This document shows, piece after piece, positions 33,669-43,268 of a stretch of 64,000 nucleotides of DNA. The notes beneath the pieces were generated by a model, which saw only the letters and a list, made by a program, of their open reading frames with translations, searched no databases and was not told where the DNA came from. Source of the DNA: Limosilactobacillus frumenti DSM 13145 (GTDB taxonomy: Bacteria > Bacillota > Bacilli > Lactobacillales > Lactobacillaceae); NCBI RefSeq assembly GCF_001436045.1, contig NZ_AZER01000013.1, positions 82,721 through 146,720 on the forward strand. The letters run 5' to 3'. A program made the position numbers and the translations under genes. The first letter of the stretch is position 1. The number at the start of each line of letters is the position of its first letter.

Positions 33669-35141
33669 TTGGATCTGGCACGACGAAGAACAATTGTGAC
33701 GGGCGCATTACTACTGTCTAACATCATGGCAGGAATGGATGGGACGATTGTCAATACAGCCCTACCGGCGATTACTAGTGATTTGCACGCCATTCAATAC
33801 ATGGGCTGGATTGTGGCCATTTTCCTCTTTGGAATGGCAGTTGCCACGCCCTTGTGGAGCAAGTATGGTGAGCATAAGGGTAACAAGCAGGCATATATTA
33901 CGGCCACATCATTATTTATGGTCGGGGCCATTTTCCAAGGGTTAGCCCCCAATATTGTCTGTTTTATTATTGCCCGGGCAATAATGGGGATTGGCGCTGG
34001 TGGAATGAACACAATCCCGTTTATCGTCTATGCTGAAATCTACGCTAACCTAAAGCAACGGGCGACGGTGCTGGGGATTTCATCAGCTTGTTTTGGAACA
34101 GCCTCAATCATTGGACCGCTCCTTGGGGGCTGGATTGTTGATACCTGGAGCTGGCACTGGGTCTTCTATGTCAACATCCCGATTGCCCTGGTGGCCATTA
34201 CGATCGTGGCTATCTTTTACCAAAACGTCAAGAAACAAGCAGCTGGTAAGCCCGTTGACTATCTTGGCGCTTCATTACTGGTAGTCAGCCTGATTCTGAT
34301 CCTCGTAGCTGTTCAATTGATCGGCACGATTTCGTCCTTGATCGTAGTGGCCCTCGCCATTATTGGTTGTGGCCTCCTGTACTGGATGGTTCGCGTAGAC
34401 CGTCAAGCTGTGGATCCAATTGTCCCTAGTCGGTTGTTTACCAACCATGAACTCGTCCTAGACTTTCTGCTCTTCATTATCATCTGGGGATCCTTCATTG
34501 CTTTTATTATCTATATTCCAATGTGGGCCCAGGGGATTCTCGGTTTGAGTGCCCTGCTTGGGGGAATGACCCAGATTCCAGGAGCGTTTACCAATTTCTT
34601 GGGTTCAGAACTGGTCCCCTTTGTCCAAGACCGGTTAAATAAGTATCAGTTGGTTTCCATTGGCGCCTTCACCATCTTCGTTGCTTTTATGGGCTTGATG
34701 ATCGGTGGTCAGCATTCGCCATTTTGGCTGTTACTTATCCTTGGGGCTTTTGAAGGCTTTGGGGTCGGTCTTGTATTTAACATCTTGCAGATCAATGTCC
34801 AAACGGATGCGGAATTGCAAGATGTGCCAATCGCGACCTCAATGGGTTACTTGCTTCGGATCTTAAGTCAAACTTTCATGTCAGCAATCTACGGGGTTAT
34901 TCTGAATCATTCTCTTTTGTCCGGAATTCAACATGCCCACTACCACATTACGATGGGGATGCTTAACCAACTGTCAAATGCGAGAACTGCCAGTCATCTG
35001 CCCACTGTCCTATTGCCGGAGATGCGGCAAATTCTTTATAGTGGGTACCATAATATTGTGGTGACGGCATTGGTATTAATCATCATTGCTTTAATTTTGG
35101 TCCTGACGATGGCGGTCAAGAGTCGCCGACAAATAGGATAA
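33669..35141 (+). CDS. DHA2-family MFS multidrug exporter
   Basis: 490-residue 14-helix drug:H+ antiporter-like protein. The helix-1 motif D for DHA2 reads GMDGTIVNTALPAI; motif A is LWSKYGEHKGNKQ; motif C-like GSSxxxGPxLGG reads SSACFGTASIIGPLLGGWIVD. Start TTG 33669 is chosen: TGGAG lies 8 nt upstream, and the frame's GTG 33651 has no site. The promoter carries an inverted repeat, so an unlinked repressor (TetR or MarR type) probably controls it. The C-terminal extracellular loop between the last two helices is longer than usual. Confidence 0.9.
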   Translation: MDLARRRTIVTGALLLSNIMAGMDGTIVNTALPAITSDLHAIQYMGWIVAIFLFGMAVATPLWSKYGEHKGNKQAYITATSLFMVGAIFQGLAPNIVCFIIARAIMGIGAGGMNTIPFIVYAEIYANLKQRATVLGISSACFGTASIIGPLLGGWIVDTWSWHWVFYVNIPIALVAITIVAIFYQNVKKQAAGKPVDYLGASLLVVSLILILVAVQLIGTISSLIVVALAIIGCGLLYWMVRVDRQAVDPIVPSRLFTNHELVLDFLLFIIIWGSFIAFIIYIPMWAQGILGLSALLGGMTQIPGAFTNFLGSELVPFVQDRLNKYQLVSIGAFTIFVAFMGLMIGGQHSPFWLLLILGAFEGFGVGLVFNILQINVQTDAELQDVPIATSMGYLLRILSQTFMSAIYGVILNHSLLSGIQHAHYHITMGMLNQLSNARTASHLPTVLLPEMRQILYSGYHNIVVTALVLIIIALILVLTMAVKSRRQIG

Positions 35142-35146
35142 TAAAT

Positions 35147-35185
35147 AAAAGATCCAAATTGGTTTTTCGCCAATCTGGATCTTTT
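35147..35185. terminator. Bidirectional terminator between MFS exporter and rarA
   Basis: AAAAGATCCAAATTGG pairs with CCAATCTGGATCTTTT with one mismatch; T-runs on both sides serve the convergent genes. Confidence 0.88.
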
Positions 35186-35188
35186 ATT

Positions 35189-36514
35189 TTAGTCGTGATG
35201 TTGCCGGTGCCATTCAGCAATTTGTTGCAACCGGGCTTTGAATCGATCTTCGCGCCCTTGTTCAGTCGGGTGGTAGAAGTGCTGACCAACTAATTTGTCC
35301 GGCATCGTCTGCATATTTGTTAACTTATCCTTGGTATCATGAGCATACTGATAATTTTTACCATAGTTCAATTCTTTCATTAACTTGGTTGGTGCGTTCC
35401 GAATTTGGAGTGGTACAGGAAGGTTCCCACTCTTTTTAATTGCTGCATGTGCTTCTTGACGAGCAACATAAGCAGCATTTGATTTAGGGGCTAATGAAAG
35501 GTAGATGACACATTCCGTTAAGTGAACGTCACATTCAGGCATTCCTAAGAACTGACAGGCCTGGAAAGTGTTAATAGCAACGTTGAGGGCATTAGTATCA
35601 GCTAAGCCAATGTCCTCACTGGCAAAACGTACGAGGCGACGAGCAATGTAAAGCGGATCTTCACCACCATCAATCATCCGTGAACACCAATAAATGGCGG
35701 CATCAACGTCACTGTTACGCATTGATTTATGGAGGGCGGAGATGATGTTGTAATGTTCTTCACCATGTTGGTCATAGCGGAGTGATTTCGTATTGATAAT
35801 TTGACTAAGATCAGCTTCACTGACTGTTACTTGGTGATCCTGCCGGTGACCGTTTAAGACGGCCATTTCGAGAGTATTCAAAGCTACGCGGGCGTCACCA
35901 TTGGCAAAGACGGCAATTTGCTGGAGAAGCTCATCGCTGATTTTAATGGTTAGGTTAGGGAATCCATCAGGATGGTGGAGGGCTCGCTGAAGGACTTTGA
36001 CTAAGTCGGCAGTCGATAGTGATTTTAGAACAAAGACCTTGCACCGCGATAGTAAAGCCGAGTTAATCTCAAAAGACGGATTTTCTGTTGTTGCCCCGAT
36101 TAAGATGATACTTCCGCGTTCAACGAAGGGGAGAAAGGCATCTTGTTGGGCCTTATTAAAACGGTGAATTTCATCGATGAAACAGATTGTCCGTTCACCA
36201 TATTCGCGGTTTTGTTCTGCCTCTTGCATGATCTTACGAATATCCTTGATGGAGCTCGTGACGGCACTAAAGGTAACAAAGTGTGATTTTGTCTGATGAG
36301 CAATGATTTCAGCGAGGGTTGTTTTGCCGACGCCGGGTGGACCCCAGAAAATAAGCGAAGAAATTTGGTCGCTTTCAATAAGATCACGTAATACTTTTCC
36401 ATCACCAATCAGCTCGTGTTGTCCCATAAATTCGTCCAGGGTGCGTGGCCGGACCCGATTAGCGAGCGGTGTATTTTTATTATCTGGTTGATTAAATAAT
36501 GATTCTTGGTGCAT
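35189..36514 (-). CDS. rarA: Replication-associated recombination protein A (RarA/MgsA)
   Basis: AAA+ ATPase of the clamp-loader family acting at stalled replication forks, 441 residues. Walker A GPPGVGKTT, Walker B CFIDEIHRFN, sensor 1 GATTENPSFEIN and Arg finger SALLSRC are all visible. The C-terminal MgsA domain contains ASEDIGLADTNALN and PLQIRNAPTKLMKELNYGKNYQYAHD. ATG 36514 is preceded by GGGAG at 11 nt; the frame runs on to 36619 through unlikely sequence. Divergent from an esterase gene; the start regions are separated by 150 nt. Confidence 0.95.
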   Translation of the reverse strand: MHQESLFNQPDNKNTPLANRVRPRTLDEFMGQHELIGDGKVLRDLIESDQISSLIFWGPPGVGKTTLAEIIAHQTKSHFVTFSAVTSSIKDIRKIMQEAEQNREYGERTICFIDEIHRFNKAQQDAFLPFVERGSIILIGATTENPSFEINSALLSRCKVFVLKSLSTADLVKVLQRALHHPDGFPNLTIKISDELLQQIAVFANGDARVALNTLEMAVLNGHRQDHQVTVSEADLSQIINTKSLRYDQHGEEHYNIISALHKSMRNSDVDAAIYWCSRMIDGGEDPLYIARRLVRFASEDIGLADTNALNVAINTFQACQFLGMPECDVHLTECVIYLSLAPKSNAAYVARQEAHAAIKKSGNLPVPLQIRNAPTKLMKELNYGKNYQYAHDTKDKLTNMQTMPDKLVGQHFYHPTEQGREDRFKARLQQIAEWHRQHHD

Positions 36515-36665
36515 AAGTCTACTGCATCTCCCTTTTTCTAGTTTAAAATATATTTTTAATAATTTGAATACTGTCTTTCGACTTAATCGTGTTACGATTA
36601 AACTAGTATTTATCGACATTCTAGGCTGATATGTCTAGTGAATTTCACAAAGGAGCACTATGCTC

Positions 36666-37649
36666 ATGAAGAGGTTATCAAAATTACACCAAACAATCGC
36701 TGCCCAGTTGGCGAATAATTTTAGCCATAGCGTCCGTGACTTGACCAAGTGTGGCGATCACCGTTCCCGGAAGGCCACCTTTGTTGAGATGGGGATTCAG
36801 TTGAGCGAATTCAAGAAGAACTTAGAGGATCCGGAGCGGTTTGCCAAGGTAATTAAACAGGCGGAAACGGATAATGCAGAAGAATTCGCTTTACCCGCCG
36901 TTAAGTTTACGGTGACGGTCCGGGAAATGGGACAAGCGCCGATGCCCACCTTTGTTTTAAATGAACATGATGAAATGCAATCAACCATTATCTATCTGCC
37001 AGGTGGAGCATTTTTTGCTCAACCGATGAAGGAACAATGGGAGTATGCTAACCGGCTGGCGGAAAAAACTGGCGCACGGGTATACGTAGCCGTTTATCCC
37101 ATGCTTCCCCAGCATAACTTTAAGGCCGCCTATCAAGCAATTAGTCAGCTATACCAGCAGATTTATGCCCACACCCCGGCGAGTGATATTACAATTTTAG
37201 GAGACTCAGCAGGGGGGAACCTTGCGGCTGGTTTTTGTGAATACTTAGCCGCCAAGCAACAGCCGCAACCGGGAAGATTAATCTTGATTTCCCCGTGGTT
37301 GGATTTGGACCTGAAAAATCCAACGATTGCTAAATATGCGGATGCCGATGTCACACTATCAGTAGCTGGCTTACGGCGGGTCGCCAACCTGTGGGCTGAT
37401 AATACTAATCATGATAATTACCAACTAAGTCCGATGAATGGTGATTTATCTAGTTTTCGCAGGGTAATGATTATTGCCGGGACGCGTGAAATTATGTATC
37501 CCGACTGTGCCCGGTTCGTTTGTCGCTTACGGAAGGCCCAGATACCTGTTCAATTTGAAGTTGGTCGGGACCTTTTCCACATTTTCCCAATTTACCAAAT
37601 CCCAGAATCAGATGCTATGATGAATAAAGTGAACGCATTTTTACACTAA
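36666..37649 (+). CDS. HSL-family alpha/beta hydrolase (esterase)
   Basis: 327-residue cytosolic esterase. The oxyanion HGG-like motif is LPGGAFF (about 117), the nucleophile GDSAGGNLAAG (Ser about 179), the acid probably in AGTREIMYPD, and the catalytic His in DLFHIFP. Hormone-sensitive-lipase-type enzymes act on short-chain esters. ATG 36666 lies 10 nt after AAAGGAG; ATG 36660 is only 4 nt from it, so it is less favoured. The DJ-1-like gene begins 20 nt after its stop, probably the same transcript. Confidence 0.88.
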   Translation: MKRLSKLHQTIAAQLANNFSHSVRDLTKCGDHRSRKATFVEMGIQLSEFKKNLEDPERFAKVIKQAETDNAEEFALPAVKFTVTVREMGQAPMPTFVLNEHDEMQSTIIYLPGGAFFAQPMKEQWEYANRLAEKTGARVYVAVYPMLPQHNFKAAYQAISQLYQQIYAHTPASDITILGDSAGGNLAAGFCEYLAAKQQPQPGRLILISPWLDLDLKNPTIAKYADADVTLSVAGLRRVANLWADNTNHDNYQLSPMNGDLSSFRRVMIIAGTREIMYPDCARFVCRLRKAQIPVQFEVGRDLFHIFPIYQIPESDAMMNKVNAFLH

Positions 37650-37669
37650 TTAGATTGGAGGAATTATTA

Positions 37670-38242
37670 ATGGCAACAGTTGCAGTTGTATTTGCTCCCG
37701 GTTGTGAAGAAGTAGAAGGCTTAACTGTCGTAGATGTTTTACGCCGGATGGGGATCGATACTAAGATGGTTGGCCTAGAAGGCATGAAGGTTCCTGGTGC
37801 CCATGGAATTGAATTAACCTGTGATGAGGTCTTAGGGGACCAATTATTAGATTATGATGTTGTGGCCTTCCCTGGCGGTCGTGGCGGTGCTGAAAAGCTG
37901 CGCGATAATGATCAATTGATGAAAATTATGCAAAAGCGTCAAAAAGCTGGCAAGTGGGATGCTGCGATGTGTGCTGCTCCCATTGCTTTAGCTCGTTATG
38001 GGGTCTTGGATGGTCATGATTATACCTGCTTCCCAGGCTTTGACCAACAAATATCCAAAGAAGTGCCAACAGCTCGTTTCCATGAAGATATTACTGTAGT
38101 GGATGTCGCTGGCAAGGTTATTACGTCACGAGGACCGGCAACGGCACTTGCTTATGCCTACCAAATTGCTGAGATTCTTGGTTACGATACCAAACAAATT
38201 AAGCACGAGATGTTGTATGATTACCTCGCTAAGGAAATTTAA
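37670..38242 (+). CDS. DJ-1/PfpI (YajL-like) family protein
   Basis: 190-residue cytosolic protein. The nucleophile elbow is AAMCAAPIAL (Cys about 105), with the supporting Glu in CEEVEGLTVVDVLRR (about 16) and the GGRGGAEKLRDN strand-loop. DJ-1/YajL proteins are stress proteins proposed to protect thiols or act on glyoxal-type adducts; the activity is debated. ATG 37670 has GGAGG 8 nt upstream; an in-frame start at 37655 lacks a site. Follows the esterase gene and ends in a repeated terminator. Confidence 0.92.
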   Translation: MATVAVVFAPGCEEVEGLTVVDVLRRMGIDTKMVGLEGMKVPGAHGIELTCDEVLGDQLLDYDVVAFPGGRGGAEKLRDNDQLMKIMQKRQKAGKWDAAMCAAPIALARYGVLDGHDYTCFPGFDQQISKEVPTARFHEDITVVDVAGKVITSRGPATALAYAYQIAEILGYDTKQIKHEMLYDYLAKEI

Positions 38243-38311
38243 TTATTGAATTGCGACTAACCAGAACTTGACGGAAGTCATTTATGACTTTGTCTTCACA
38301 TCTCAGCAAGC

Positions 38312-38356
38312 AAAAGAGGGCTCTAGCGTTCGGTTTTTACGAACACTAGAGCCCTT
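38312..38356. terminator. Convergent-junction terminator, family B copy 2
   Basis: AAAGAGGGCTCTAG and GTTCG pair with CGAAC and TAGAGCCCTTT. The right arm and following TGTGTACT equal the hairpin at 19139-19190. It separates the DJ-1 gene from the convergent dehydrogenase gene. Confidence 0.82.
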
Positions 38357-38419
38357 TGTGTACTCTGACACTTTTAATTATAAAGGGAACTATCCCCGTT
38401 ATTTTAAATTAAGTTGCTG

Positions 38420-39382
38420 TTATTTATTCACAATGTACTGGGCACTTTCACCCTTCAAAACGTTGAGGGCGTTGCCAGCAACAATTTTGGCCATCGCATC
38501 CCGCGCTTCAAATGAGGCGTTCCCAATGTGTGGGGTCAAAATGACATTCTTCAATTTCTTAAAGCCATCCGCCACGTTTGGTTCTGCTTCGTAGACATCA
38601 AGAGCAGCCCCGGCGAGCTTGTGGCCCTGCAATGCCTTCAGTAAGGCATCCTCATTTAAGACAGGCCCCCGTGCACAATTAATGATCATTGCGCTGTCCT
38701 TCATCATTGCAAATTGTGGAGCATCAATCATATGATGCGTTTCAGGAGTCAGTGGGCAGTGAAGTGTTACAACATCGGCCCGCTTAAGTAATTCATCTAG
38801 GCTGACGTATTCAGCATTGTAATGGGCTTCGGTTGCTGGATCAGCTTGGTGACGCTGTGTGTAGATAATCTTCATATCGAAGGCGTGCAACCGTTGAGCA
38901 ACCCCACGGCCGATACTGCCTAAACCAACAATTCCCAATGTCTTGCCGGCTAATTCATGACCCAGGAAGAAGAGCGGGGCCCAGCCATCAAAGCCAATTG
39001 TCCGCATTCGATGGTCACCCTCAACAATCCGCCGCATTAACGCAATAACTAAACCAGAAGCCACTTCGGCTGTTGCTGTCGAAGAAACAAATGGCGTGTT
39101 AGTAACGTCAATGCCCTTGGTCCGAGCGTAGTCCGTATCAATATTGTTGAATCCAGCACCAAAGTTGGCAATTAACTTTAGATTTGGTGCGGCATTAATA
39201 ACATCTTTGTCGACTTGCGTGGAGAGTGGGGTAATTAAAACCTTGCAATCGGTGACGTGCTTTAATAATTCATCTTTGGTAATCAGACCATCACCATCAA
39301 ATACTTCATAATCAATGCCTGCTTGATCAAGCATCTTGCTTGCAACTTTTGGTAATTTAGCTGATAGATAAACAGTAGCCAT
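38420..39382 (-). CDS. D-2-hydroxyacid dehydrogenase
   Basis: NAD(P)-dependent reductase of 2-keto acids, 320 residues. Rossmann motif GIVGLGSIGRGV; catalytic Arg in INCARGPVLNEDAL, Glu in ALDVYEAEP, His in TPHIGNAS. The closest well-known groups are glyoxylate/hydroxypyruvate reductases; it differs from the main D-lactate dehydrogenase by the loop FFLGHELAGKTLG. ATG 39382 follows GGAAGGCG. It stands alone: mprF upstream on the same strand ends in its own terminator. Confidence 0.92.
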   Translation of the reverse strand: MATVYLSAKLPKVASKMLDQAGIDYEVFDGDGLITKDELLKHVTDCKVLITPLSTQVDKDVINAAPNLKLIANFGAGFNNIDTDYARTKGIDVTNTPFVSSTATAEVASGLVIALMRRIVEGDHRMRTIGFDGWAPLFFLGHELAGKTLGIVGLGSIGRGVAQRLHAFDMKIIYTQRHQADPATEAHYNAEYVSLDELLKRADVVTLHCPLTPETHHMIDAPQFAMMKDSAMIINCARGPVLNEDALLKALQGHKLAGAALDVYEAEPNVADGFKKLKNVILTPHIGNASFEARDAMAKIVAGNALNVLKGESAQYIVNK

Positions 39383-39402
39383 ATTATTCGCCTTCCTATA
39401 AT

Positions 39403-39437
39403 AAAAAAATAGCCAAGTAACCGTTTACAAGGCTATT
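39403..39437 (-). terminator. Intrinsic terminator after mprF
   Basis: On the minus strand AATAGCC pairs with GGCTATT around a TTGTAAACGGTTACTT loop and is followed by a T7 run. Confidence 0.8.
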
Positions 39438-39464
39438 ATAGGTCAATTGTGAAAAATCGGCAAT

Positions 39465-42050
39465 TTATGCTCGTAACCACCAGAAGAGCAGGCGCTTCTC
39501 TGGCTGGTCAGCGCGCTGGTTGACAACTGTGACTAGACTAATCATTGAGCTAATGATGGAAGCTCGTTTCCGGAAAGCAGTATAGCGGGAATCCCATTCG
39601 TCAGCATACTTATCTTTATAGCGCCGTAATCCTTGGAATCCATACAGGCGATAACCGTATTCGTAAATGAAGTGGGCAATCTTTTCACCCAGGAAGGAGA
39701 ATTGGTATTCACCAACATTGGATAATGGTGCCATTCCCAAGTCGAAGTATGTGTAGTCATTCTCTTGTCCATATAAGAACATACTGATGAAAATTTTATC
39801 CATAATCCCAGATGGGGCTTCGTGACTGTGGCGCATCAGGTCAATTGTTAAAATCCGCTTACTGCCAGTTGGCATAAAGGTAGCAAAGGCCACTAGCTTG
39901 CCATCCTTATCACGGACGGTCCCGACAGGTGCTTGCTGAATGTAGTAGTTATCAAAGAAACCAAGGGAGAAGCCCTTTTCAATTTGCTTGCCTAGCCAGT
40001 CATCTGAAACGGCCTTTAGTTCCTTCATGAAGTGGTCATCAAACGGTGGCTTCGCCACTGCAAATTGGTAACCTTCGCGATCAAACTTGTGCATCAAAGC
40101 CCGTTGTGATCGTTGACGTTTTCCAGCAAGCGTGAAGTCAGCTAGTTTAACTAACCCCGTTTCGCCAGTTTTAATGAAGTCAAAACCAAACTCATGGAGA
40201 AGCATGGTCATTTCCCCAGAGACTTCGTAAAAGACCAATTGGTAACCGTAACGATCGGCTTCAGAAATGAATTGACGGAGTGCCGGTCGAATCATGTTCT
40301 TATTACCGACCGGATCCCCCATGATAATGAGGTGGTCGTATTTTTGACGGTACATAAAGAAGAGTTGGTCCTGTCCTTGATCCTGGTAATAGTATAGGTT
40401 CTTATCACGCAGGAAAGTCAGGTGACTGATCTGACTACCCCCAAACTGCTTAATCACAGCTCGTGCTCGATCAGCATCAAATGAGTGAATCCCGCTAAAT
40501 GGATCGAAGCCCCCGGTAAAGTACCGCAACATAATCATTAGAAGAATTAACCCAATTACCAGCCCCAGTAGTCCAGATACCCAGACTTTCTCACCAGGAA
40601 AGAGGAAGAAGTTCGGGACGCGGTGCAGTTTTGAATATTCAGGTGAGTTGATAACCCCAACGATCACATAAAGAATGCAGGACCCCGCAAAAATGGCTAA
40701 GTCGATCATAAATTTACCAATGGAGTATTGGAGCTTCACTCGGTATAGTTCGTGCTTAGACAGAATGATCAGGAACAGGACAAGGGCCAGGTAGATGGTC
40801 AGACTAATCGTCCCTAAGTTCCAAATAGTATTGGCAATCCCAATCACCAGGAGAACTAAGGCCGGCCAGTACGCCTTAGCCACCTTCGATTCAATTCCTC
40901 GAGCGACTGCGAGCAGTGCCATGGCAAAAAGCACAGAACTGAGTTGGTGGAGGAAGAAAAAGGTGAACGGGTATAGTTGAGCGAGAAATTTATTCTGCGC
41001 CGTGAGGTCAGGTACCGAGGCTGCCAAGAGCATTAATAATCCTGACATGTACAAGAAAAGGGTTATTAAGAAATGGGCGGTGTTTTGCAAAATGGTTAAT
41101 GGCAAACCATCAAAGTATTCATTAACTTGGGTAGCTAAATTGTGGAGGAACATGATTCCCGCAATGACTAATGGAACAATATAGTAGAAAATCCGGAAGA
41201 GGAGCAACCAAATGATGATTGTGGGTCGGGTCACACCAAGAAGTGACAGTTCGAACATCATCATAACATCGAAGGACCCCAGTGCTCCTGGAATCATGGA
41301 AATAACTCCCAGCAGTTGGGCCACGACATACAGTGGTAAGACAGCAATGAGGTTTTGCCGAACACCTAGGCACCAACCAACTAATAAGAAGAAGAGGGCC
41401 ACAAACAACCATTCACATGTGGATGAAGTTACTAGCAATCCCTCAATCTTAGGGGTTACGTCTTCAAAGACTTTGTTGTCGTTAACTAATGTAAAATAGA
41501 AAACAATCGGGAAGTATAATCCTCCGGCAACGAGCCAGATGGCATATTGGTTAAAGTGTCCACCGTGATGGAAAACAAACATAATGATTAATGCAAGCCA
41601 GCACAGGACCGATAATCCTGATAAGAGGAAGACTGCAATCTTTGAAATGGCGAGCAAGATGTCTTTACGGCTGGCACTCTTCCGATAAAAGTAGCCGCGC
41701 ATTGTCGCCCCCAGGACACCACCGAAGCCAGCAATATTGGTGAGAGTGTTGGTAATCCACCCGCAACGAATGATATAGCTTCGCTTGAACTTGCCTGGTA
41801 GAAAATGAACGATGGCAAAGTCATACCCCAACATTGGGATGACGGCAATGATCCCCATTACCAGTAATAACAACAGTGACCACCATGATAAATTGGTGAG
41901 GCCAACCCCCACTTTATGCCAGTCAACTGTTTTAAAAAAGTCGGTCAAAGCATGGACAACAAATAAGACAATTGAAACTACAAAAACAGTCTTAATTATT
42001 CGTGAATACTTTTCCCACCAAAACAGGAATCGGTTATAAACGGCTTTCAT
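39465..42050 (-). CDS. mprF: Phosphatidylglycerol lysyltransferase/flippase MprF
   Basis: Adds an amino acid (usually lysine) from its tRNA to phosphatidylglycerol and flips the product outward, reducing surface negative charge and giving resistance to cationic peptides. 861 residues. The N-terminal half has about 14 membrane helices including the flippase core (GWITNTLTNIAGFGGVLGATMRG; MIPGALGSFDVMMMF). The C-terminal cytosolic synthase domain from about 540 has FFMYRQKYDHLIIMGDPVG, GFDFIKTGETGLV and YTYFDLGMAPLSNVG. ATG 42050 has GAGGGGG; upstream in-frame codons lack a site. Single-gene unit. Confidence 0.95.
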   Translation of the reverse strand: MKAVYNRFLFWWEKYSRIIKTVFVVSIVLFVVHALTDFFKTVDWHKVGVGLTNLSWWSLLLLLVMGIIAVIPMLGYDFAIVHFLPGKFKRSYIIRCGWITNTLTNIAGFGGVLGATMRGYFYRKSASRKDILLAISKIAVFLLSGLSVLCWLALIIMFVFHHGGHFNQYAIWLVAGGLYFPIVFYFTLVNDNKVFEDVTPKIEGLLVTSSTCEWLFVALFFLLVGWCLGVRQNLIAVLPLYVVAQLLGVISMIPGALGSFDVMMMFELSLLGVTRPTIIIWLLLFRIFYYIVPLVIAGIMFLHNLATQVNEYFDGLPLTILQNTAHFLITLFLYMSGLLMLLAASVPDLTAQNKFLAQLYPFTFFFLHQLSSVLFAMALLAVARGIESKVAKAYWPALVLLVIGIANTIWNLGTISLTIYLALVLFLIILSKHELYRVKLQYSIGKFMIDLAIFAGSCILYVIVGVINSPEYSKLHRVPNFFLFPGEKVWVSGLLGLVIGLILLMIMLRYFTGGFDPFSGIHSFDADRARAVIKQFGGSQISHLTFLRDKNLYYYQDQGQDQLFFMYRQKYDHLIIMGDPVGNKNMIRPALRQFISEADRYGYQLVFYEVSGEMTMLLHEFGFDFIKTGETGLVKLADFTLAGKRQRSQRALMHKFDREGYQFAVAKPPFDDHFMKELKAVSDDWLGKQIEKGFSLGFFDNYYIQQAPVGTVRDKDGKLVAFATFMPTGSKRILTIDLMRHSHEAPSGIMDKIFISMFLYGQENDYTYFDLGMAPLSNVGEYQFSFLGEKIAHFIYEYGYRLYGFQGLRRYKDKYADEWDSRYTAFRKRASIISSMISLVTVVNQRADQPEKRLLFWWLRA

Positions 42051-42129
42051 AATATCCCCCTCAACATTATTTCTAAAGAACATTATAGGGGAGATGAGAC
42101 GGATAATCATCCTTTAATTAAATTGTTTA

Positions 42130-42158
42130 TTGACAGGATGACCGAAGTCACGTATACT
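42130..42158 (+). promoter_or_regulatory. Promoter of tRNA-Asp
   Basis: TTGACA (42130-42135) and TATACT (42153-42158) with a 17-nt spacer, 17 nt before the tRNA. Confidence 0.85.
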
Positions 42159-42175
42159 TTTATTTGTTGTCAAAT

Positions 42176-42250
42176 GGTCCGTTGGTCTAGTTGGTTTAGG
42201 ACGCATCCCTGTCACGGATGAGATCACGAGTTCGAGTCTCGTACGGACCG
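42176..42250 (+). tRNA. tRNA-Asp (GTC anticodon)
   Basis: Acceptor GGTCCGT pairs with ACGGACC, followed by discriminator G. The anticodon stem CATCC/GGATG holds loop CTGTCAC (GTC). The T-arm has ACGAGTTCGAGTCTCGT. CCA is not encoded. It is transcribed alone between a consensus promoter and a terminator. Confidence 0.96.
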
Positions 42251-42262
42251 TCATATGTAAGC

Positions 42263-42295
42263 AAGAGGCTGGGAATTATTTCCCGGCTTCTTTTT
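42263..42295 (+). terminator. Terminator after tRNA-Asp
   Basis: AAGAGGCTGGGAA pairs with TTCCCGGCTTCTT (one G-U), then a T-tract. Confidence 0.82.
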
Positions 42296-42321
42296 CATAC
42301 TCAAATATTATGGAGGATAGA

Positions 42322-43179
42322 ATGGAAAATACTTGGCAATATCAAGGAACCGAACCGATTAAGATCAAGAAATATTTGCAGTCGCTGGGGATGGGGCATC
42401 GCCTGTTTAATGACCTGAAGAATGGGCAGGGCGAATTCTTAGTTGACCACCGGCAAGTACGGCCAACAACAAAAATCCTTCCGAACCAACCGTTGACAGT
42501 GATTGCTCAGCCAGAGCCCCGTGACCAAGCGGTGAAGCTCAGCGATCAGCCACTTGATATTGCCTATGAAGATGATAATTGGTTAGTCATCAATAAGCCA
42601 GCTGGGGTGACTTCAATTCCCGGGCCATCTGTGGATAATGGTACTATTCTAAACCGGGCTGTTAACTACCTAGTCCAGCAAGGATCACCCGACCAGCGGC
42701 CCCACCTAATCACCCGCTTAGATCGTTATACGGGGGGCTTACTATTGATTGCCAAGCACCATGTTGCTTCCAGTATGATCAGTCAGCAGGTCCAACAGCA
42801 CAAGATGTTGAAAGAATACACGGCCTTTGTTTCCGGCACTTTTAACGATGATCATGGCATTATTAACCGACCAATTGCCCGACGGGAAGGACAAGCTCAA
42901 CGGGTGATTGCGGAAGACGGTCAAAAGGCTGTTACTGAGTACTGGGTTGAAGAGCAGAAAGCCAACTGGGCTAAACTGCGGGTTCAATTACATACCGGTC
43001 GAACACACCAGATTCGGGTACACATGGCCGCAATTGGACACCCGTTGATTGGGGATCACTTATATGGCGGAGACACTTCTCGCTATCAACATCAACGCCT
43101 GTGGGCAACAAAGATTTCATTTCAGGACCCATTCACGTTAACACAGCGGACGTTCACTTGTCCCATTCCACAAGAATAA
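42322..43179 (+). CDS. RluA-family pseudouridine synthase
   Basis: Isomerises uridine to pseudouridine in rRNA or tRNA, 285 residues. The catalytic motif II is HLITRLDRYTGGLLLIAK (Asp nucleophile in RLDRYT). Motif I is YEDDNWLVINKPAG and motif III is VQLHTGRTHQIRVHMAAIGHPLIGD. The N-terminal about 70 residues look like a degenerate S4-type RNA-binding domain. ATG 42322 is used because ATG 42310 overlaps the TGGAGG ribosome site. Target RNA cannot be named. It ends in a hairpin shared with the convergent DUF4811 gene. Confidence 0.92.
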   Translation: MENTWQYQGTEPIKIKKYLQSLGMGHRLFNDLKNGQGEFLVDHRQVRPTTKILPNQPLTVIAQPEPRDQAVKLSDQPLDIAYEDDNWLVINKPAGVTSIPGPSVDNGTILNRAVNYLVQQGSPDQRPHLITRLDRYTGGLLLIAKHHVASSMISQQVQQHKMLKEYTAFVSGTFNDDHGIINRPIARREGQAQRVIAEDGQKAVTEYWVEEQKANWAKLRVQLHTGRTHQIRVHMAAIGHPLIGDHLYGGDTSRYQHQRLWATKISFQDPFTLTQRTFTCPIPQE

Positions 43180-43183
43180 AAGG

Positions 43184-43214
43184 GGTTGAGAAAAACAGAA
43201 TGTTTTTCTCAACC
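43184..43214. terminator. Bidirectional terminator
   Basis: GGTTGAGAAAAAC pairs perfectly with GTTTTTCTCAACC around AGAAT, between convergent genes. Confidence 0.85.
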
Positions 43215-43268
43215 TCTTATTTGTTACTAGTAGTTTTGAATGCCCTGGGTTACTTCCAGCTTCTTTTA

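Noticed and set aside
38268..38594. Plus-strand open frame running through a terminator and into the dehydrogenase gene
   Set aside because: It spans the hairpin at 38312-38356 and overlaps a clear gene on the other strand. There is no ribosome site.
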